Shown: positions 37,607-51,504 of the stretch, piece by piece
How the letters are laid out: each line of letters begins with the position of its first letter
Numbering within the stretch: position 1 is the first letter of the stretch
Source of the DNA: Cyprinodon diabolis
Taxonomy: Eukaryota > Chordata > Actinopteri > Cyprinodontiformes > Cyprinodontidae
DNA length: 64,000 nucleotides
Direction of reading: 5' to 3'
NCBI GenBank assembly: GCA_030533445.1
Contig: CM060072.1
Span: 13,795,875-13,859,874, forward strand
Position numbers and translations under genes: made by a program
Notes under the pieces: model-generated
What the model saw: the letters and a program-made list of their open reading frames with translations, nothing else
Databases searched by the model: none
Told to the model about the DNA's origin: nothing

Positions 37607-39729
37607 TATGTATTTTTTCTTCCTTTTTGACTTGCCTGTACTCATATTTCTATTTTCCACAGCCTGAATAACATGACAAATTATGAAATTTATGTGACAA
37701 TGACTATTAACTTCTAGTGACCTCTAGGTTACTAGCAGGTACTTTCCCAAATAGGGAATGGGGAACAATACACTGCCCTGGCCACCCTGCTTGCCAATAT
37801 AAATTGCAGTAGGCATCATTTTAGCATTTCAACCTATTACGCACAGCCAGTGATGTAACATTAAAAATCACACAATAAACCAAGCTATGTGTAGGTGTGT
37901 ACTTTATGATATCTATACGCAGGTTTAACACAATAGTAGATTCAAACCATAAAATTATGGCTTTTAGTTTCAGTGTGCCACCCAAAGATTTTTAGTGGCC
38001 CCATCTGGCCACCCCTATGAAACATTTCTGGAGGCTCCACAGAGCAAACTGCACAGTTTCTGTCTCATTAGCAAGATGTTCTCCACTCAGGTCCAAGATT
38101 TAAGCATCCCTTGCAAGATGGAGCTCAACATAGCAAAGAAAAAAGCAAAATAATTAAGTCGAACAACTACTGAATGCCAAGGTAAAAGTTACTCAAACTA
38201 ATAACTAGATGCATTCAAGCCAACTGTAGCTCAGACTTTGGCCAAATGCTTGTTAAAGTCACATACTACACTTTGGCTTACATTACATATTTTCTGGTTT
38301 CTTTAAAGTAGAAATAGTTACATATAATGTATTGCCAGGCTTCAAGGCCTCTTTAGCAATACAAAAAAAAAAAATCTCTTTTTTAGTTCATATTTGTTGT
38401 ATATAAAATAACTCATAACTCATAAAAAATGTCAGAATCTGTGTAGATAACTTTTTCTCTCTTTCCATACAGATCTGCTTGCTGCCTCTGAACTATCTCT
38501 GATAATTTGCGTCCAAACATACATATAGGTATATATTCTTAACCCTTGTATAGAACACTTCCATCCAGCCTTAATTGACTTGTCAAAGTGATGGGCTGTC
38601 AACCCTCTCTCCATCTAACAGCAGCATACTCAATTCAACCACCAGAGGATAATGGCCGGGGGGAAAAGGTGCTTTAAGGTGCCTTCTTTCCTGCTACCTC
38701 GGCCTGATTAAAACAACTGAGGAGGAACATGGCGGGCACTTGACCCAAATGGTCGATCGTAACAAACTGCTTTTGTTAGGTGGACCTGGTGTTATGCCTG
38801 GCCTGCCTATCTGGCCATGTCTTGAGGGGATTTGAGATGCATATGCATGAGCGGTGCAGGTTGAGAGGGGAGCCAGGTGGAGTTCTGGAGGCCAATTTAG
38901 GTCTGCTGGGAGAGGAATAGAGGACAAAGGAGAATGAAGAAAAGGGCAGGAGCCGAACCTAATAGAGCCCTCTGCTAACAAGCTCTAGCTCCAAGCTTTA
39001 AGTGTCCCACACTCGTTTTGTTCTGCTGCAGTGCTGCTTTCCTTCCTTTTCTCCTGCCAATACCAAATTGGAAAGGCAGTAGCGAGTTAAAGATTCCTTC
39101 TCTTTCTGCCTCATTTGTGTATGCACAGAAAAGGACAGGTTCTGCCTTTTGTTTGCATGTTTGTTAGTGTGTTTTGCCTGACTGTCAGTACCAGACAGGT
39201 ACTTTGTTAAGCTGCTGCCAATCATTGTCTGGTTCTCTTTTCCTCCCAAGGGTTTAAGTTTTTTTTTTTTTCAGTTGGGCACCTTATATTTACAAGAGAA
39301 ACATAAAAGCAGAAAACAGGTTCAGTGGAGGGTGGTTACATTTGCAAGTTTTCTTTTCTTTTTGGAATTTCTCATGCCTCCCACGCTCCAGACAGTCAGA
39401 GTTCATTAAGGTGGGGATTGTCACTGCGGTGCTTCAGGCCAGGTAGGTAACGGGTCAAAAAGTTTTCCCCCAGGCTGTGTCTGACTATTTAACAAACCCA
39501 CAAAAGGCAATTCATTTGGAAAAGTTTTGTGCACACAGATTTTCAGGTAAAATATTCCTTCTCATCTACGACTGTAAAAAGTGGCCTGGTGACATCAGTG
39601 TAGCTTCCATAGTTCTGTTGTGTGATTTCTTTCTACCATTATCTGCTAGGGTAACAGCATCAGAGAAAATTACTTAAAAATGCTCTGTTCGAGGATTTCC
39701 TCTGAAGCCTCTGGAGATTATTTCCCAAA
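37607..39729. other. Anonymous DNA
   Basis: ORFs up to 95 codons (38694-38981, minus) without recognised domains. The region 38640-39020 is less AT-rich than its surroundings, but I cannot assign it. No repeats recognised. Confidence 0.4.
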
Positions 39730-40500
39730 GAATAATTGTTTGTTAAAAGAAGAACATTCTGGACAACAGTGAGCATTCTCTTTAAAAGACTGTTAAACAG
39801 CAGAATGTCTTCACTAACAAGCTTCTCCAGTTTGTTAGGATTGTTTTTATGATTCATGTATGTGCTTGTTAAACCCCAATAATACCTGCCTGTTACGTGT
39901 TAAGGCTCATGTTTTCCCTTGCAGTTTATCTAATTAGTATATGATTTGGAAATAAAATGAAAGCACAGACAGTGGATTATTCCTAACAGATAGCTCTGTC
40001 ACTGTGTGTTTGGGTTGTCCTTGATCTAAGAACACTGTGTAATATTTTGATATGGCTGGAGCCAGTGAAGTCTCCTCATGTACGAACGTGTATGATGTAG
40101 TGATGTGATGATGTGGCAGGCTGTGTGCATAAAATGCTTCTTTAACTGAGATTGGAGGCCGACTTTCGGAAGAAGCGAGCATGGTAAAAAGTGCTGACAT
40201 CTGTAACATGAGCCAATGCTTTGGTCTGAGTAAGATTACTTAAAACTGTTGTCATGTCTCATGGTTATTTAATACATTATGAAGTGTTTATGAAAGTGTT
40301 TGCTTCGAGTGATTTCTTCTCAGGAAAAGAATTGGGTAGAGAAAGATTAAAAGTGTAAACACAAAGCTTTCCATTACAAGGAAGAACAGCTACAGAATAT
40401 CCTTCCTGCCCACAACTATCAATATCTATAAAAGCTGCCCATGAGTTGCACACAACATTCCATTTTTCTTTAGGATTAATAAAGTATTTCTGAATTGAAA
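39730..40500 (+). mobile_element. LINE 3' end relic, interrupted
   Basis: Plus-strand sequence at about 39750-39850 ('ctggacaacagtgagcattc', 'gaatgtcttcactaacaagc', 'ttctccag') and again at 40380-40500 ('atccttcctgcccacaacta', 'tcaatatctataaaagc', then 'aggattaataaagtatttct') corresponds to consecutive blocks of the LINE 3' coding end and tail also seen on the minus strand at 1150-1350. About 530 bases without LINE resemblance lie between the two parts. Frames are broken. Confidence 0.5.
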
Positions 40501-40867
40501 TTAAGTCCATTAATCTATGCAATGTTTTTATCTTATCTGAGTCTGGGATGCAGGAGCCATAGGTACACTTTGGATACTCCAATATCCCCACTCAAAGCAT
40601 TTTAACACCAGATCGGATTTTTAGCTCTACTTTGGTATTATCCAGCCGTTGGAGCTTCTAACCATATTTCTAGGGTTGAGTCAGGCCAATCTTAAGGGGA
40701 AAGTACTTTGTATGGTAGTTTCACAGTTTTCGTTGTTATAATCGTGACCCATGTCTTAGGACCAGAAGTGGAGGTAGAACATTGAGGTACGGGTATTTCC
40801 AGACTTTTACTTTTACCCTCAGGTCTTTCTTCAAAACAACAGGCCAAATTAGAGAGACCAATTATTG

Positions 40868-40945
40868 TAGGCAAGGCAAGGCAAATTTATTTGTATAGCA
40901 CAATTCAGTACAAAGACAATGCAAAGTTCTTTACATTATTAAAAT
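40868..40945 (-). repeat. Dispersed repeat end ('aatttatttgtatagcac' type)
   Basis: 'ggcaaatttatttgtatagc' followed by 'acaattcagtac' and 'caaagttctttacatta' is a recognisable end of a common fish retroposon seen in reverse orientation (forward form ends 'tgctatacaaataaa'). An AT-rich low-complexity stretch follows to about 41070. Short and therefore uncertain. Confidence 0.5.
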
Positions 40946-42369
40946 ATAGGAAAATAAAACAGAATTAAAGCAAGTAGGGAACATTTTTATAAAAATAAAA
41001 AAATAAAAAAAATGCAAAAACAAAAAAGAATATTAAAAACAGTTGAACTAAAGAAAATAAAAAAGTTGAACTAATGATGTTTCAGTTGAACTGTTTAACT
41101 AAAACAGTCAAAGGCAATCCTAAACCAATGTGTTTTTTTGTAGAAAGACCAATTATTGTAGATAAAACCATGTTGACAAAATATCATCCCAGGTTAATGA
41201 ATCCATTATATTTAAGATTTATCTTCAGATTATTTGGCAAGAGCTCCATCATTGCTATGAAAAATCAAGGGGATAACTTAAGTTACGATTTATACTCTGG
41301 AGACTTGGAACTCATTTAAAACCTATTATGATTGTCTGTTGAATCATTGAATATTCCAGGCTCACCTAAAGTGGTGGATCAGCTAATATCCATGGAATGG
41401 GATTAGCCTTGGACCGTTAAAATTTCACAACATGAACTGAACCCTGACAAAGTAGAGGGTGCCAGAAATTGTAACTAATTTAAATAAGAGCCGCCCTTTC
41501 ACCTTTTGAATGTGAAAGGCTACATAAATTGAATTGTTTTACAGTTTGATCATTCAGGAGATGCTCTGAGAGAGTGTGGGGTTAAAGAGGAAAGCTTGAC
41601 TGTCTGTCAATCAAAGCAATACAGAGGGGAACATCTCTGTCAAAATACAGCTTCATCCTCACCCACAGCGGTAACACCGCTCTTGTTTGACATCTGTGTT
41701 AAATGAGGCCTCTGTAAAACCGTACCTCTGCAGGCTTAAAGCTGCTACCTGGGGAAATCACAGCTGTCTGGCTATGCGATTGTCAGCATGCACGTGTCAT
41801 ACATATCCATGATGCTACTGGTCCTCTTCCAGCATGTATGAAGAATGTGTGCATGCCTGTGTTTCAATCCTTCTTGTTTGGGTTTGCAGACTCATGGGGG
41901 TAATTGATGGGCTCACACTGCCTTGTTCATGGTGGTCTCACGGGGGGCACTTAGGCTGCATCGGCTCATAGCTGCACAGCTTCACTCATGGAGAATACAT
42001 AAAGGGATCTCTAGTGTATCTGTGGATTAGGTGCAACATAAAAAGACGTGGGGAAAGAAGGTAGGTGAAGTTATTTGCCCTTTCTACTGCGCGCATATCT
42101 GTAAATTTTACAGATTAAGCCAAATATCAAATTCAGCTGTAATTTCCAATTGTTTGACAAGTAAACACTAAAAATTAGAGTGCAGTAAAGTGTACTATTG
42201 TAGTAACAAAATATCAAAAATATATTAATAAGCTTCATATTTCCCTTTTCTTTTTTTTTTCTTTTTTTTATAAAATACTGTTTATTTTGTTCTTTCTGGT
42301 TTATTTTAGAGAAAGTTAAGCCTTTTTTATGTAATCCTGATCTAAGCTAACCCATTTTTTCAGTCCCAG
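40946..42369. other. Anonymous DNA
   Basis: No gene recognised. The 81-codon ORF at 41074-41319 has no known domain. Region 41560-42060 is somewhat GC-richer with no identifiable feature. Confidence 0.4.
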
Positions 42370-42780
42370 AACTGACTACTTTCAGTGTCTCCCAGCCCAG
42401 CCTATATCACCTAAAACTTGTCCAGAACATGGCTGCCCTACTGAGATGCACACATCACTCTTTTTATCCACTTTGAAATGGCTTCTTGCTTGTTTTAGAA
42501 TGGATCTTAAACTTTTACAGCTTGCTGGTCTTGCACCCAACATCTTTTACTATTTATCTGAACCTTTAAGTGTTTGTATGCATGGCAGGTCATTGGGGGG
42601 AACTTTATATCTCTATAGTGAGCTTCTATTGGCCATGCCGAGGACAGTGTTACAGTGAGGGGACATTTTAGGTGTTGGCACCCATGCTCTGGAGCCTACC
42701 TCATTTGGACTTTTCTGCAATTACAAAACAGGGCTTAAAAAAATTTAAATAAAGTCCCATTTGGCACAACATCACACCAG
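42370..42780 (+). mobile_element. L2/Rex-type LINE reverse-transcriptase C-terminal relic
   Basis: The blocks 'ccagaacatggctgccctac', 'actttgaaatggcttcttgc', 'tttagaatggatcttaaact', 'cttgctggtcttgcacccaa', 'tgttggcacccatgctctgg' and 'agcctacctcatttggac' follow in the order of the well-known fish LINE C-terminal region (VQNMAA..., LKWLLACFRMDLK, then ...PMLWSLPHLD). The frame is broken. A 70-codon ORF (42446-42658) is a surviving piece of it. No 3' tail or 5' part recognised. Confidence 0.6.
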
Positions 42781-43072
42781 GTAATCAGACACTCTGCTAG
42801 AGCAATGCTTTTGTACTGCAACAACCTGTCTTTCCTTTTATTTGTTTAAAAAATGCACACTTGCACATACCACTATATTCAGTTTTTTTTATTCTCTTTT
42901 TAACCCCTTTAAACACTTTGACATTGTGTGGTTGCTGTTTGAACTTCTATAATATGTATGATTGAAAGTAAAATTAAATTTTTGTTATGTTTTAGCGGAA
43001 TTATTTTTGTTGTCTCTATGATAAATCAATTAATGAATTTAGATTACGTTAATTAATATTTTTGTAAGTGGT

Positions 43073-43122
43073 TGGATGGATGGATGGATGGATGGATGGA
43101 TGGATGGATGGATGGATGGATG
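43073..43122. repeat. (GGAT)n microsatellite
   Basis: About 12 units of a tetranucleotide GGAT, nearly perfect, ending in ggatgggtg. The reverse strand reads as an IHPSIHPS low-complexity peptide in the 118-codon ORF at 43049-43405, which is not considered real. Confidence 0.95.
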
Positions 43123-44874
43123 GGTGAAAAATTATTTTGTTATGCTCAACAGCAGACTTATAAATTACTGTAGTTGCAGCATCTTGCTGCAAACACTGAA
43201 GCTCTCTTAATACCATAGGTACAGTCTGCTTTGTCATTTCTATAGTTGCAGCTCCAGAAAAGAATGTTGTCCAGTTAAAGGCCACATATTTATTTATATT
43301 TATGTATTTCTGGTTCTGTGTTTGATTTTTAGTTACAAAGACATTGAGCTCATCAGTTGGGTAAAGAAGAGAAACCTCATAAATGCTTGTTCTGTTGCGT
43401 CTCAACCACCATGGCTATAATTCCTCACATGGAGGAAGTATCTTATAGAAGAAACAAACCAGTCCAAAACTTTTTAGACTTGATGATGCTTTTTTTTTTT
43501 TTTTGGTGACCACAAATAAGTTGTAGAAACCCCAAAACACAATAATAATAATAATAAAAAAAATGTATTAAAAGGACCTCTGTCTTGATCCAACCCGCTG
43601 GCAGAACGTCATCAAGACCCAATACCTTCTTCTTTGCTGGATTTCACACCTGCTATGAAACCAAACAGGCACATCTTACAGTAGGTGTTTATTTTATTCT
43701 CTGTCTGATCCTGGCAGTCACGCTTGGCTTCCTCCAAACCCACCAAACACACAATGGATGTGATGAACTGATTATGATCTAACCTGATGTTTGTAGACCA
43801 GAAGATACAAACAAACACAAATAAGTCATAGCCTGATGAAAGATTGTGAGATAGTTGAAGGTTTTTCTTTTTTTTAGGTGTATAAGATTTCATCATCCTA
43901 TTTTTGGCAATTCAAAGATGTTTCAGTTTGTTCTACAGAGGCGTGACGATGAGGATAAGCTCCGTTAAGCCTTGCGCCTCTGCATTGCTCTGGCTTTATC
44001 TAAACACCAAGAAGTGCAGGTTTGGAGGAATTAGTACCACACAGGTTAGAGAACTACATTTATTATAAATATGTGTATTTAAAATATGTATTGAAATACA
44101 CTTTAATGTAATAAAAAAGAAATGATTAACTTCATTAAAGCCACTAAATCAAAATGCCCCTACTGCAAAGAACAAGAACCCTCTAATTTGACACGGGAAT
44201 CGTCTGACGGTAGATTAAAGGGTTCCAAAGTTCTACCGTTTCTGTTCTGCTGTTTGGGCTTGGATTACCCACATCCATTTATGGGGCAAACACAGACATC
44301 TCTCCCATGTCTCAATGTCATTAATCTTCATCATTTGATTACACAAGTGGCATTGTAAAGACAAATGCTCTGTGGTAGATTCCATCAAAAGGCTGCGCAC
44401 AGCAAAACCCAGAAGGTGTGGCTCCCTTGTGGAGTCACCTCATAGATGGTTTTCTTTGTCGGCGAATTGGCACTTTAATGCTCTGATTGATGAATTTAGC
44501 AGTATGATGTGTTGTCTGAACCTTTGTTGGATTCCTGTTGGGGTTTTTTCTTCAGTTTCAAAAGTAGGAATACGTGACTAGCGGCTGAATATTTGGTTAA
44601 ACTATAAAAATATAGATTTTTTTCATGCTGTATAAAACCCTCCTTCCCACATAATCAAACCCAGGGTGTCAAGCTTGTGCTTTTAAGATTTTATTTTCAA
44701 GATGTTACTCCTTTGAAGTTTTCTATTATTTTTTCATATTTCAGATAATCAAGAGAATTTTAATATTGGAGAAAGTCAGTGAAAATTAACCCAGCTAAAT
44801 GCAACATTTTTAAATGATTTCCTTCATTTTAAATAAAAATAACAAGCCTAATGACAACATGCAGCAAGTCTGCT
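43123..44874. other. Anonymous DNA
   Basis: No gene recognised. A T-run at 43490-43504 and a short (AAT)n near 43543-43558 are the only simple repeats. ORFs up to 94 codons lack domains. Confidence 0.4.
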
Positions 44875-45215
44875 CCTTTTTCTATGGAGGAATGTTGGCC
44901 CACTCTTTTTTACAGAGAATTTTTTTTATTTTTGCCACATTGAACACCTTCTGAGTATAAATGGCCTGTTTTGTCTCACACCATAACATTTCAATCAGTC
45001 TTTGACTAGGCCACTCCAAAACCTGTTTTTTTTTTTTTTTCTTAAGAGATATCAATATGTAGTTATTTTGGTTGTTGTCCTTCTGTACGTATAATCTTAA
45101 GGTGCTTGAAATTAAGATTACTACACCTACTGATGGCTGGACTTCTTCAGGACTGTCTGAATTTTTTAAAAGTATAGTACTGCCATGCATGACTATTGCT
45201 ATTCTTTTTAACAGG
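44875..45215 (-). mobile_element. Degraded Tc1-like transposase relic
   Basis: On the minus strand the frame contains VLEWPSQ, then IEMLWCETKQAIYTQ and KEWANIP, corresponding to the conserved region around the catalytic Glu and the C-terminus of Tc1-type transposases. Upstream blocks such as 'gatggctggacttcttcagg' also match the family. An A-run inserted at 45029-45042 and many substitutions show great age. Termini not identified. Confidence 0.6.
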
Positions 45216-48200
45216 AATTTATGATACATTCAGTAAACCATTTTACAATGTTGCAGAAAGAGTTGTGAGGAGAATTGAGAGGTAATATAATATCTCTTCA
45301 GTTTTTGCTTTTCCTCATTGGCTATGTTTAAAATCCAGAGAAGGGAAGAAGATAAAGCTCTGATTAATCAGATCCATTTTTTTTTATTTTTATCAGGGAC
45401 CTGATTGTTCTGTTTCCTCCCAAATAAAGTATTTTGCTCTCAGAGTGCTGGTTTGTTGGTGGTTCCAAGAGTTTTACAAATAGAATGTGAGGGATCTGTT
45501 CTTTGGAAATAACTAATTATACTAATAATAGTTCAGAGTTAAGTGGTTTAACAGATCAAAATATGCATATTTTTATGGGCTCAGGAGCTACGTAGACTAA
45601 AAAAGAGATTTTAAAAAAATCAGCAGTGCCTTAAGAAAATCTCTTAAAGACACTCAGAAATTTTTTAGAACGACTCATCAAGTTTTGACTTTAAGGGATT
45701 AATTTTTTTTACAGCAAATGTGACACCTTTGCTATGCTTACTGTAAATTAGAGGAAACCCTTATTTTTCTCATTGTTTCCTAGTCAGAAATATGATGAAA
45801 TAACTACATCTGGCAGATTAAAAAGCTGCTGTTTCTCAAGCGACTCTTTGAAATACCTTTTTTGTTTTCTATGACAAATATACTCAGTTTGATGTGTTTT
45901 ACAGAATAACATGATTACTATCTTTAATCTTTTCTATATGAAATTTAGTCTCAATATACTTTTAAAAACTTTTGGAATAAAGAATTGATTTGTAAAAATG
46001 AAAGCACATTGTTTGTAAATTGTAAATCTCCCCTCTGGACCACTTTGGTTGATCAATTTGGTTACCATCCTGGTCAGATACAGCAGATTGAAGCCTCTTT
46101 TAGGCCTACATTTACGAATCAGAGTTGCCATGGCTTATATCCCCACAGCAAGCCATGTGGATATAAGTCACATCTGTTTATACAGACTCTATAAAACAGT
46201 AGACAGAATAAGTTTTTACACCTGTCAACACAAAGAGGAGACTGAAAAAGATCCAGATGATATTTTAAATTCTACCTGTGTATTTGCTTGTTTATTTCAT
46301 CTAACAAGGGGGGCAGAATGAGTAAAGGAGAAGAGAGGAGATATAGATGATGTTTAAAAAGTATAATCTGGGGCTCTGTGATGAGGTATGTGGCTCTGTT
46401 GAGTGTCTGACCTCAGACTGAAACAATCCATGGCAGCTTCATTGACCGCCAGCCACGAACATGTTTGTTGGATTTCATTGTCTGAGCGCCATTTACAACA
46501 GACTCAATAAACAAAGTCCCAGATACAGGGAATGAGATCAAACCATTGAAACATCAATAACTGTCTGATCCTAACATTTAAAACAATGCGATATGTGTTT
46601 TTTTAAATGCATATAACGAAGTCTGTTCACATAAAACTTTGGTTTTATTTCACATGCTGTTTTCATAAACATGAATTTTACATCAATTTGGGTTTGTAAT
46701 GAAATAATTGTAGTGCTCATATTGCATGTTATGATGTCAAATAAATGTAAATGTTTCCCTGTCTTCTCATGGTCTAAAATGTGAATGACAGGCTCAAATA
46801 TTTGCATACACATCCATTACTATTTGGTTACATTTTCAGATGAAATGCGGCTTCCTGTTTTGTTTTTAAAGCAACCAACCTTTCAGCATAATTATGCTTT
46901 GATATATTACTCCCTTAAAGTCAGTCTAAAAATGATCCGTTTCCTTGACCAGGTCGGGTTTTAAACGTATACCACAAGCATGTTCAACTTTAGTCCTGCT
47001 GGATGCACAATGTTGTCCACTGTTCAGCCTTTGGATCCAAATGCTCCAACTCTGTGAAAATCACTGACATGGGTTAAGAAAGTGTTGACTGAAAATGAAA
47101 CCTCTGCTCTAAAAAGAACACCTTAAAGTAGGATTGAAATGTATAGTGTCCAAGATGCGTATTATTTTCACTAACCGTTGTGTAACTGAGAAAGAGCTGC
47201 AGTTTTTAAACCTAGATGAAGAGCAGAAGAGAAGCAAATCCTATGCATTCACTTTGTGTTTATCTAATTAAATGAGTCATTTTAAGCTGAAAGAAAATCT
47301 AACAGAAAGAAAAATCAATGTAAAAAATGTCAGCAAATTATATTAATGAACAAAGCGAGACAAAATAGATTCAAATAAAACCATGATATATTTCAGATAA
47401 ATATAAATGCACTCTTAAAAGTAGCACTTTACCCAAATATATAATTAATGACATTATTGCAGCTAATTAGTGCCTGGGCAATTGGTAAAATACGTATATT
47501 ACTTAACAAAGAAATATACTGAAATGTTTAAAGCTAATATGAGTAAAATAAAGCTGCACATTTATAATTATTTAGCAGGTGAACATCCTTTCATTCTACA
47601 TTTGGTGCAACATTTTACTAATTTGTTTTCGAGTGGACCTAATAAAATAAGTCCACTCTCCTCTCAGCGAGATGAACCAGGAATCCGTTAAGACTGAGAC
47701 ACATCCCAGCATAAGCCTGACTTTCATGGATCATCAGCAGCCTCTTCAGATGATCCAACATCAGTCATAAAGTTCATGGGTGGATTGCTTTCAATCGTCG
47801 CTGTGTATCCTCAGCTTCTCCCACTAGCACAACAGAGGAATGCTTTTTTGTTGCAACCCTGTGATTATTTCTGAAAGATTTAAGTTTTGTTTTTAGCATT
47901 GTTTTAAGGAATAATTATTAATTCATACCAGCAGGCAAAACTTTAGGAAAAAAAAGTCAGTGTGCCCTTTGACTATCATAGCCTGCGAAATAAAAACACC
48001 CGGCATCAGTCAAGTTAACCAGACCATCATTGCATTGTTCATGGCAGCATTTCAGGAATAGTTTCAACATGAAACTATCATCTAGTAATGTTGCTAACAG
48101 TGACGGGTTGCCATATAAACAAGACATTTTTTTCATTTTACAAATGCTGAATAAAACTAACATTTAATCAGACTGCAGGTAAAATACATAACCGATTCAT

Positions 48201-50531
48201 TTAAAACCCCTAGAATTAAAGGAAATATAATTATAGTGTTTGCTAATTTGATGTCAAATAAGCGTGTTTCCATGCTTGGCGGCACCATTGTCAGACGTTT
48301 ATTGTTGTTGTGCAAACCTTTCATCCATTAATCTTACCATTCTCAATCAAGTGTTTGTTCAGACAAAATACAGGATGAAGGTGTGTGTTGTCTGGGTGTT
48401 ATTTCCTGCTCTATTGTATGTTGCCATACAGCCGCATGGTGGGAGCGTCACAAACATTCCCGTCTTTTCACAGGAGTACACGTCTGTGTCTGCGTCTATG
48501 TCTGGCTGTGATTTCTCACAGAGGCTAGTATCTGCTTGCCTTGTGGCTACATCTGAGGTTTGGAGTGTGTGTTGGGAAATGCATGATGTATGTGTGGGTG
48601 AGTTTGTGTGGTATGTGGTCTAAAAGCGTCAATCAAATTTAAATCCGAAGATTAAAGGAAGGGGATGCCCATCCCTGGGTTTTAATTACAGTGCTTGTGG
48701 CGAAGGAGTTAAGAAATTCAGATGCAAATGTAGCGTACAGATGATTATGATGCTACCTGGAGAAGGTAGACAGATATTGACGCTTAATGGTTTTTCTGCG
48801 TTGCACATATTTAAAGAAAGATGGCAGCGCAGGAAAGGAGACATAACAGGAAAGTAAGGTACAAACAAGGGTTAAAGGGGAAGACTTGCATTGTTAAAGG
48901 TAGAAAGGAGAGGCTGCAGGCAGACAGGTTAATCCTCTCTCTGCAACCAATTACAGCCTTCCCTCCTCAGTCCAACCTCCCCCATATAATCTCATTGAGT
49001 CACCCTTACACTCCTCTTTACCTGACGTTTATTCCAACCAGCATGCCCTTCTGTTTGGTTTTGGGGAAGCCTCAGAATCAGAGGTATCGTTTAAAGTTGG
49101 AAAGACTGGTGTTTGAGTCTACCTAATGTAGTAATTATGATCAGTCTTTACCACATTTTAAGAAAAGCATTCAAGCCATACAAAATGTTTATATTCCTAA
49201 ACATGATATAATCACAAACTTTATCTATTAACTTGTTTTGATCGCAGTGTATATTGAAGTAATGCATTGATAATGCTACATGACTGAAAATGGCACTTTC
49301 TCTATATTGTTTACAATAAAATTATAGATCATCCTTTCTGCTTTTTTATAAAGGGCAAGTTGAAATCATGACCAACAGTTACGTGTTTGAGTTACAGTGT
49401 GGTTCTTGTCTGCTTCTTTAAATAAATCTTGTCTCAATGCATTTCATGTGAAGGAATGAACAATGCTTAATGACATGCCCAAAGCTTTCGATACCATTTT
49501 ATAACCTAACCGGCTTTTAAACTTCTCCTAACCTTTCTTTCTGATCTCTCTGCTGGGTTCTTAGTCTTCCTAATGTCAATTTTCTCTAATAATCTCCAGC
49601 AAACCTATGACGCCTTCGCAATATAGCTGGATTTACACTCAGATTAAATTACATATGGACTCTATTTAACAACTGAATGAAGGCAGGTGGCCGCACTAGA
49701 TTTTATTTAGAAAGCAATGCCTCATTTTTCTTCACCTTCACAGTTGTGTCTTACTTTGTGGTGAAAAATTCATAGAAAATCCTAATAACACACATTTAAC
49801 TATAGAGCTGTAATCTACACCTTACACATTTCAAAAAGAAATAGTCAAATTTGGAAACTTTATTTTTTATAAACATATTGATGAATATTTTTACTTAAAT
49901 CTGGATTATAAAGTAAAACAAAGAAGGTGTGGACAGGTGGCATAGAGGAGCAGACCTAAAGGTTTGGTGCAGCTTTGATCTGTGGAGGAGCAGAAACCTT
50001 TCTAATCCTTTAATGGGAGGCCGCTGACTCACCAGGACAGTCGTCTCACTGGAAACCATCTGTCATACATTGACCAGCTCGCAAAATAAATACTGAGCCA
50101 AACTCAGTTTCTGAGAGACAAATATTAGGAATTTAGGCAGAAAAAAGATTTTTACACTGCAATTTCTATTTGTTCCGCTTCTGTTATCTATGCACCTTCA
50201 TTATTTTTCTTATGTAGAATTTATCCAAGTAAATTTCTTACTGATGAGATTGATTTGAACAACTAATTTAAGAAGAACAAAACAGTCCTCTAGATACTAA
50301 ATGAACCAACGGTCGTGGGTCTAAAACCGTGTCTTCAGGATAATCTAACACAAAATTCATTGACAGAGGGCATTTGTTTTACTTCAATATCAAATGTATC
50401 AGCCATTTGCATCAGCCAATGCAAAGCAGGGCTTTTAGAGGATGCAGATACACATGATATGTATGATAAAAAAAAGTGGCACTACAAAAATGTGGGATTA
50501 CTGACTGAGACCTTGAGATATGTGTTCAATT
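45216..50531. other. Anonymous AT-rich DNA, about 5.3 kb
   Basis: No domain-bearing ORF and no recognised repeat family. 46380-46520 is a motif-rich, non-repetitive stretch that could be a conserved non-coding element. Opposing ORFs at 45934-46194 overlap and are not supported. ORFs at 48264-48623 (119 codons) and 48821-49126 (101 codons) show no domain. Confidence 0.4.
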
Positions 50532-50548
50532 GTTCAATTACATGTATG

Positions 50549-50616
<68 letters not shown>
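50532..50616. repeat. (TGTA)n-(TA)n microsatellite
   Basis: A few ATGT/TGTA units run into about 32 TA units and then 'catatagtgtgtgtg'. It is similar in form to the other TA arrays but lacks a leading poly(A). Confidence 0.95.
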
Positions 50617-50622
<6 letters not shown>

Positions 50623-51219
50623 GTGTGTGTGAATGTAGGATAAATCATTTCTTAACAGTTTACAGGAAGATTACTCTTAGTTAAGTTAATTTAAGTGCAA
50701 TTAGAAGGCGAGGGGGTATGACATTTTTTTTCCCATAGTTTTAATTCCTTATACTCCTTTTCAGACAATTTACATTAATCAATATCCGTTCTCTGGCTGT
50801 ATATACAGATGGGTTTGGTGGAGTTTTTTTTTTATTTATGTTCAGGTGAATTTAGTTGGTTTGGAAATTGGTGTTTAGTTTGGCTGATGTTATCAATTTC
50901 CTATTCATGATGATCAAACATTAACTCAAGGATTAATTTTGTAAAGCATGGTTTATATCACTCTGTTTCACAACTAATCTTACCTCAAGATACAAAGACA
51001 CTTTTTAAAACAAACATCCAATTTATATTGACAATTTACACCATACATTTCTATTCCGACCTAATTACAAAACACTTTAGATCATGTCTGACCAAACACA
51101 ATTTTCAGTCAGAAAAACAGATGCCCCTGATGCTCAAATCGTGTATGCACTATAAGGCCTACATATGTATGCATACATCTACATACATCAACTTACATCT
51201 ACTTACCTATGCATGCATG

Positions 51220-51390
51220 CAGAGGTGGATAGAATATAAAATAAAACACCCAAGGAACAATATTTCTACTTTAACATGTTCTACTGGAGTAAAAGTAGGA
51301 AGTTATCCAAGAAATCACTCAAGTAAGAGTAAAAACATTTTCAGTAAAATGGCTGCTCAAGTTCTGAGTAATTTTTGGCTAGTTACTACT
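51220..51390 (+). repeat. Dispersed 'cagaggtggatagaat' fish repeat
   Basis: Starts cagaggtggatagaat and contains 'ggagtaaaagtagga', 'cactcaagtaagagtaaaaa' and 'tcaagttctgagtaatt'. These are the ordered blocks of a very common fish interspersed repeat rich in actcaagtaaaagta, probably a non-autonomous hAT-type element. The right end is not clear. Confidence 0.5.
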
Positions 51391-51504
51391 AGAGTTTTCA
51401 AAATGATGTAATCAGATGAACACTTACATACAAGTTTTTGTATTTCAAAGTAATAAAATAAAATAAAAAAAATACAAATAAATAACATGATTACAAAATA
51501 AACA

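Noticed and set aside
43049..43405. 118-codon minus-strand ORF with an IHPS repeat
   Set aside because: The repeat is the translated (GGAT)n microsatellite.
43540..43600. Short (AAT)n with A-run as a retroposon tail
   Set aside because: No element body recognised next to it.
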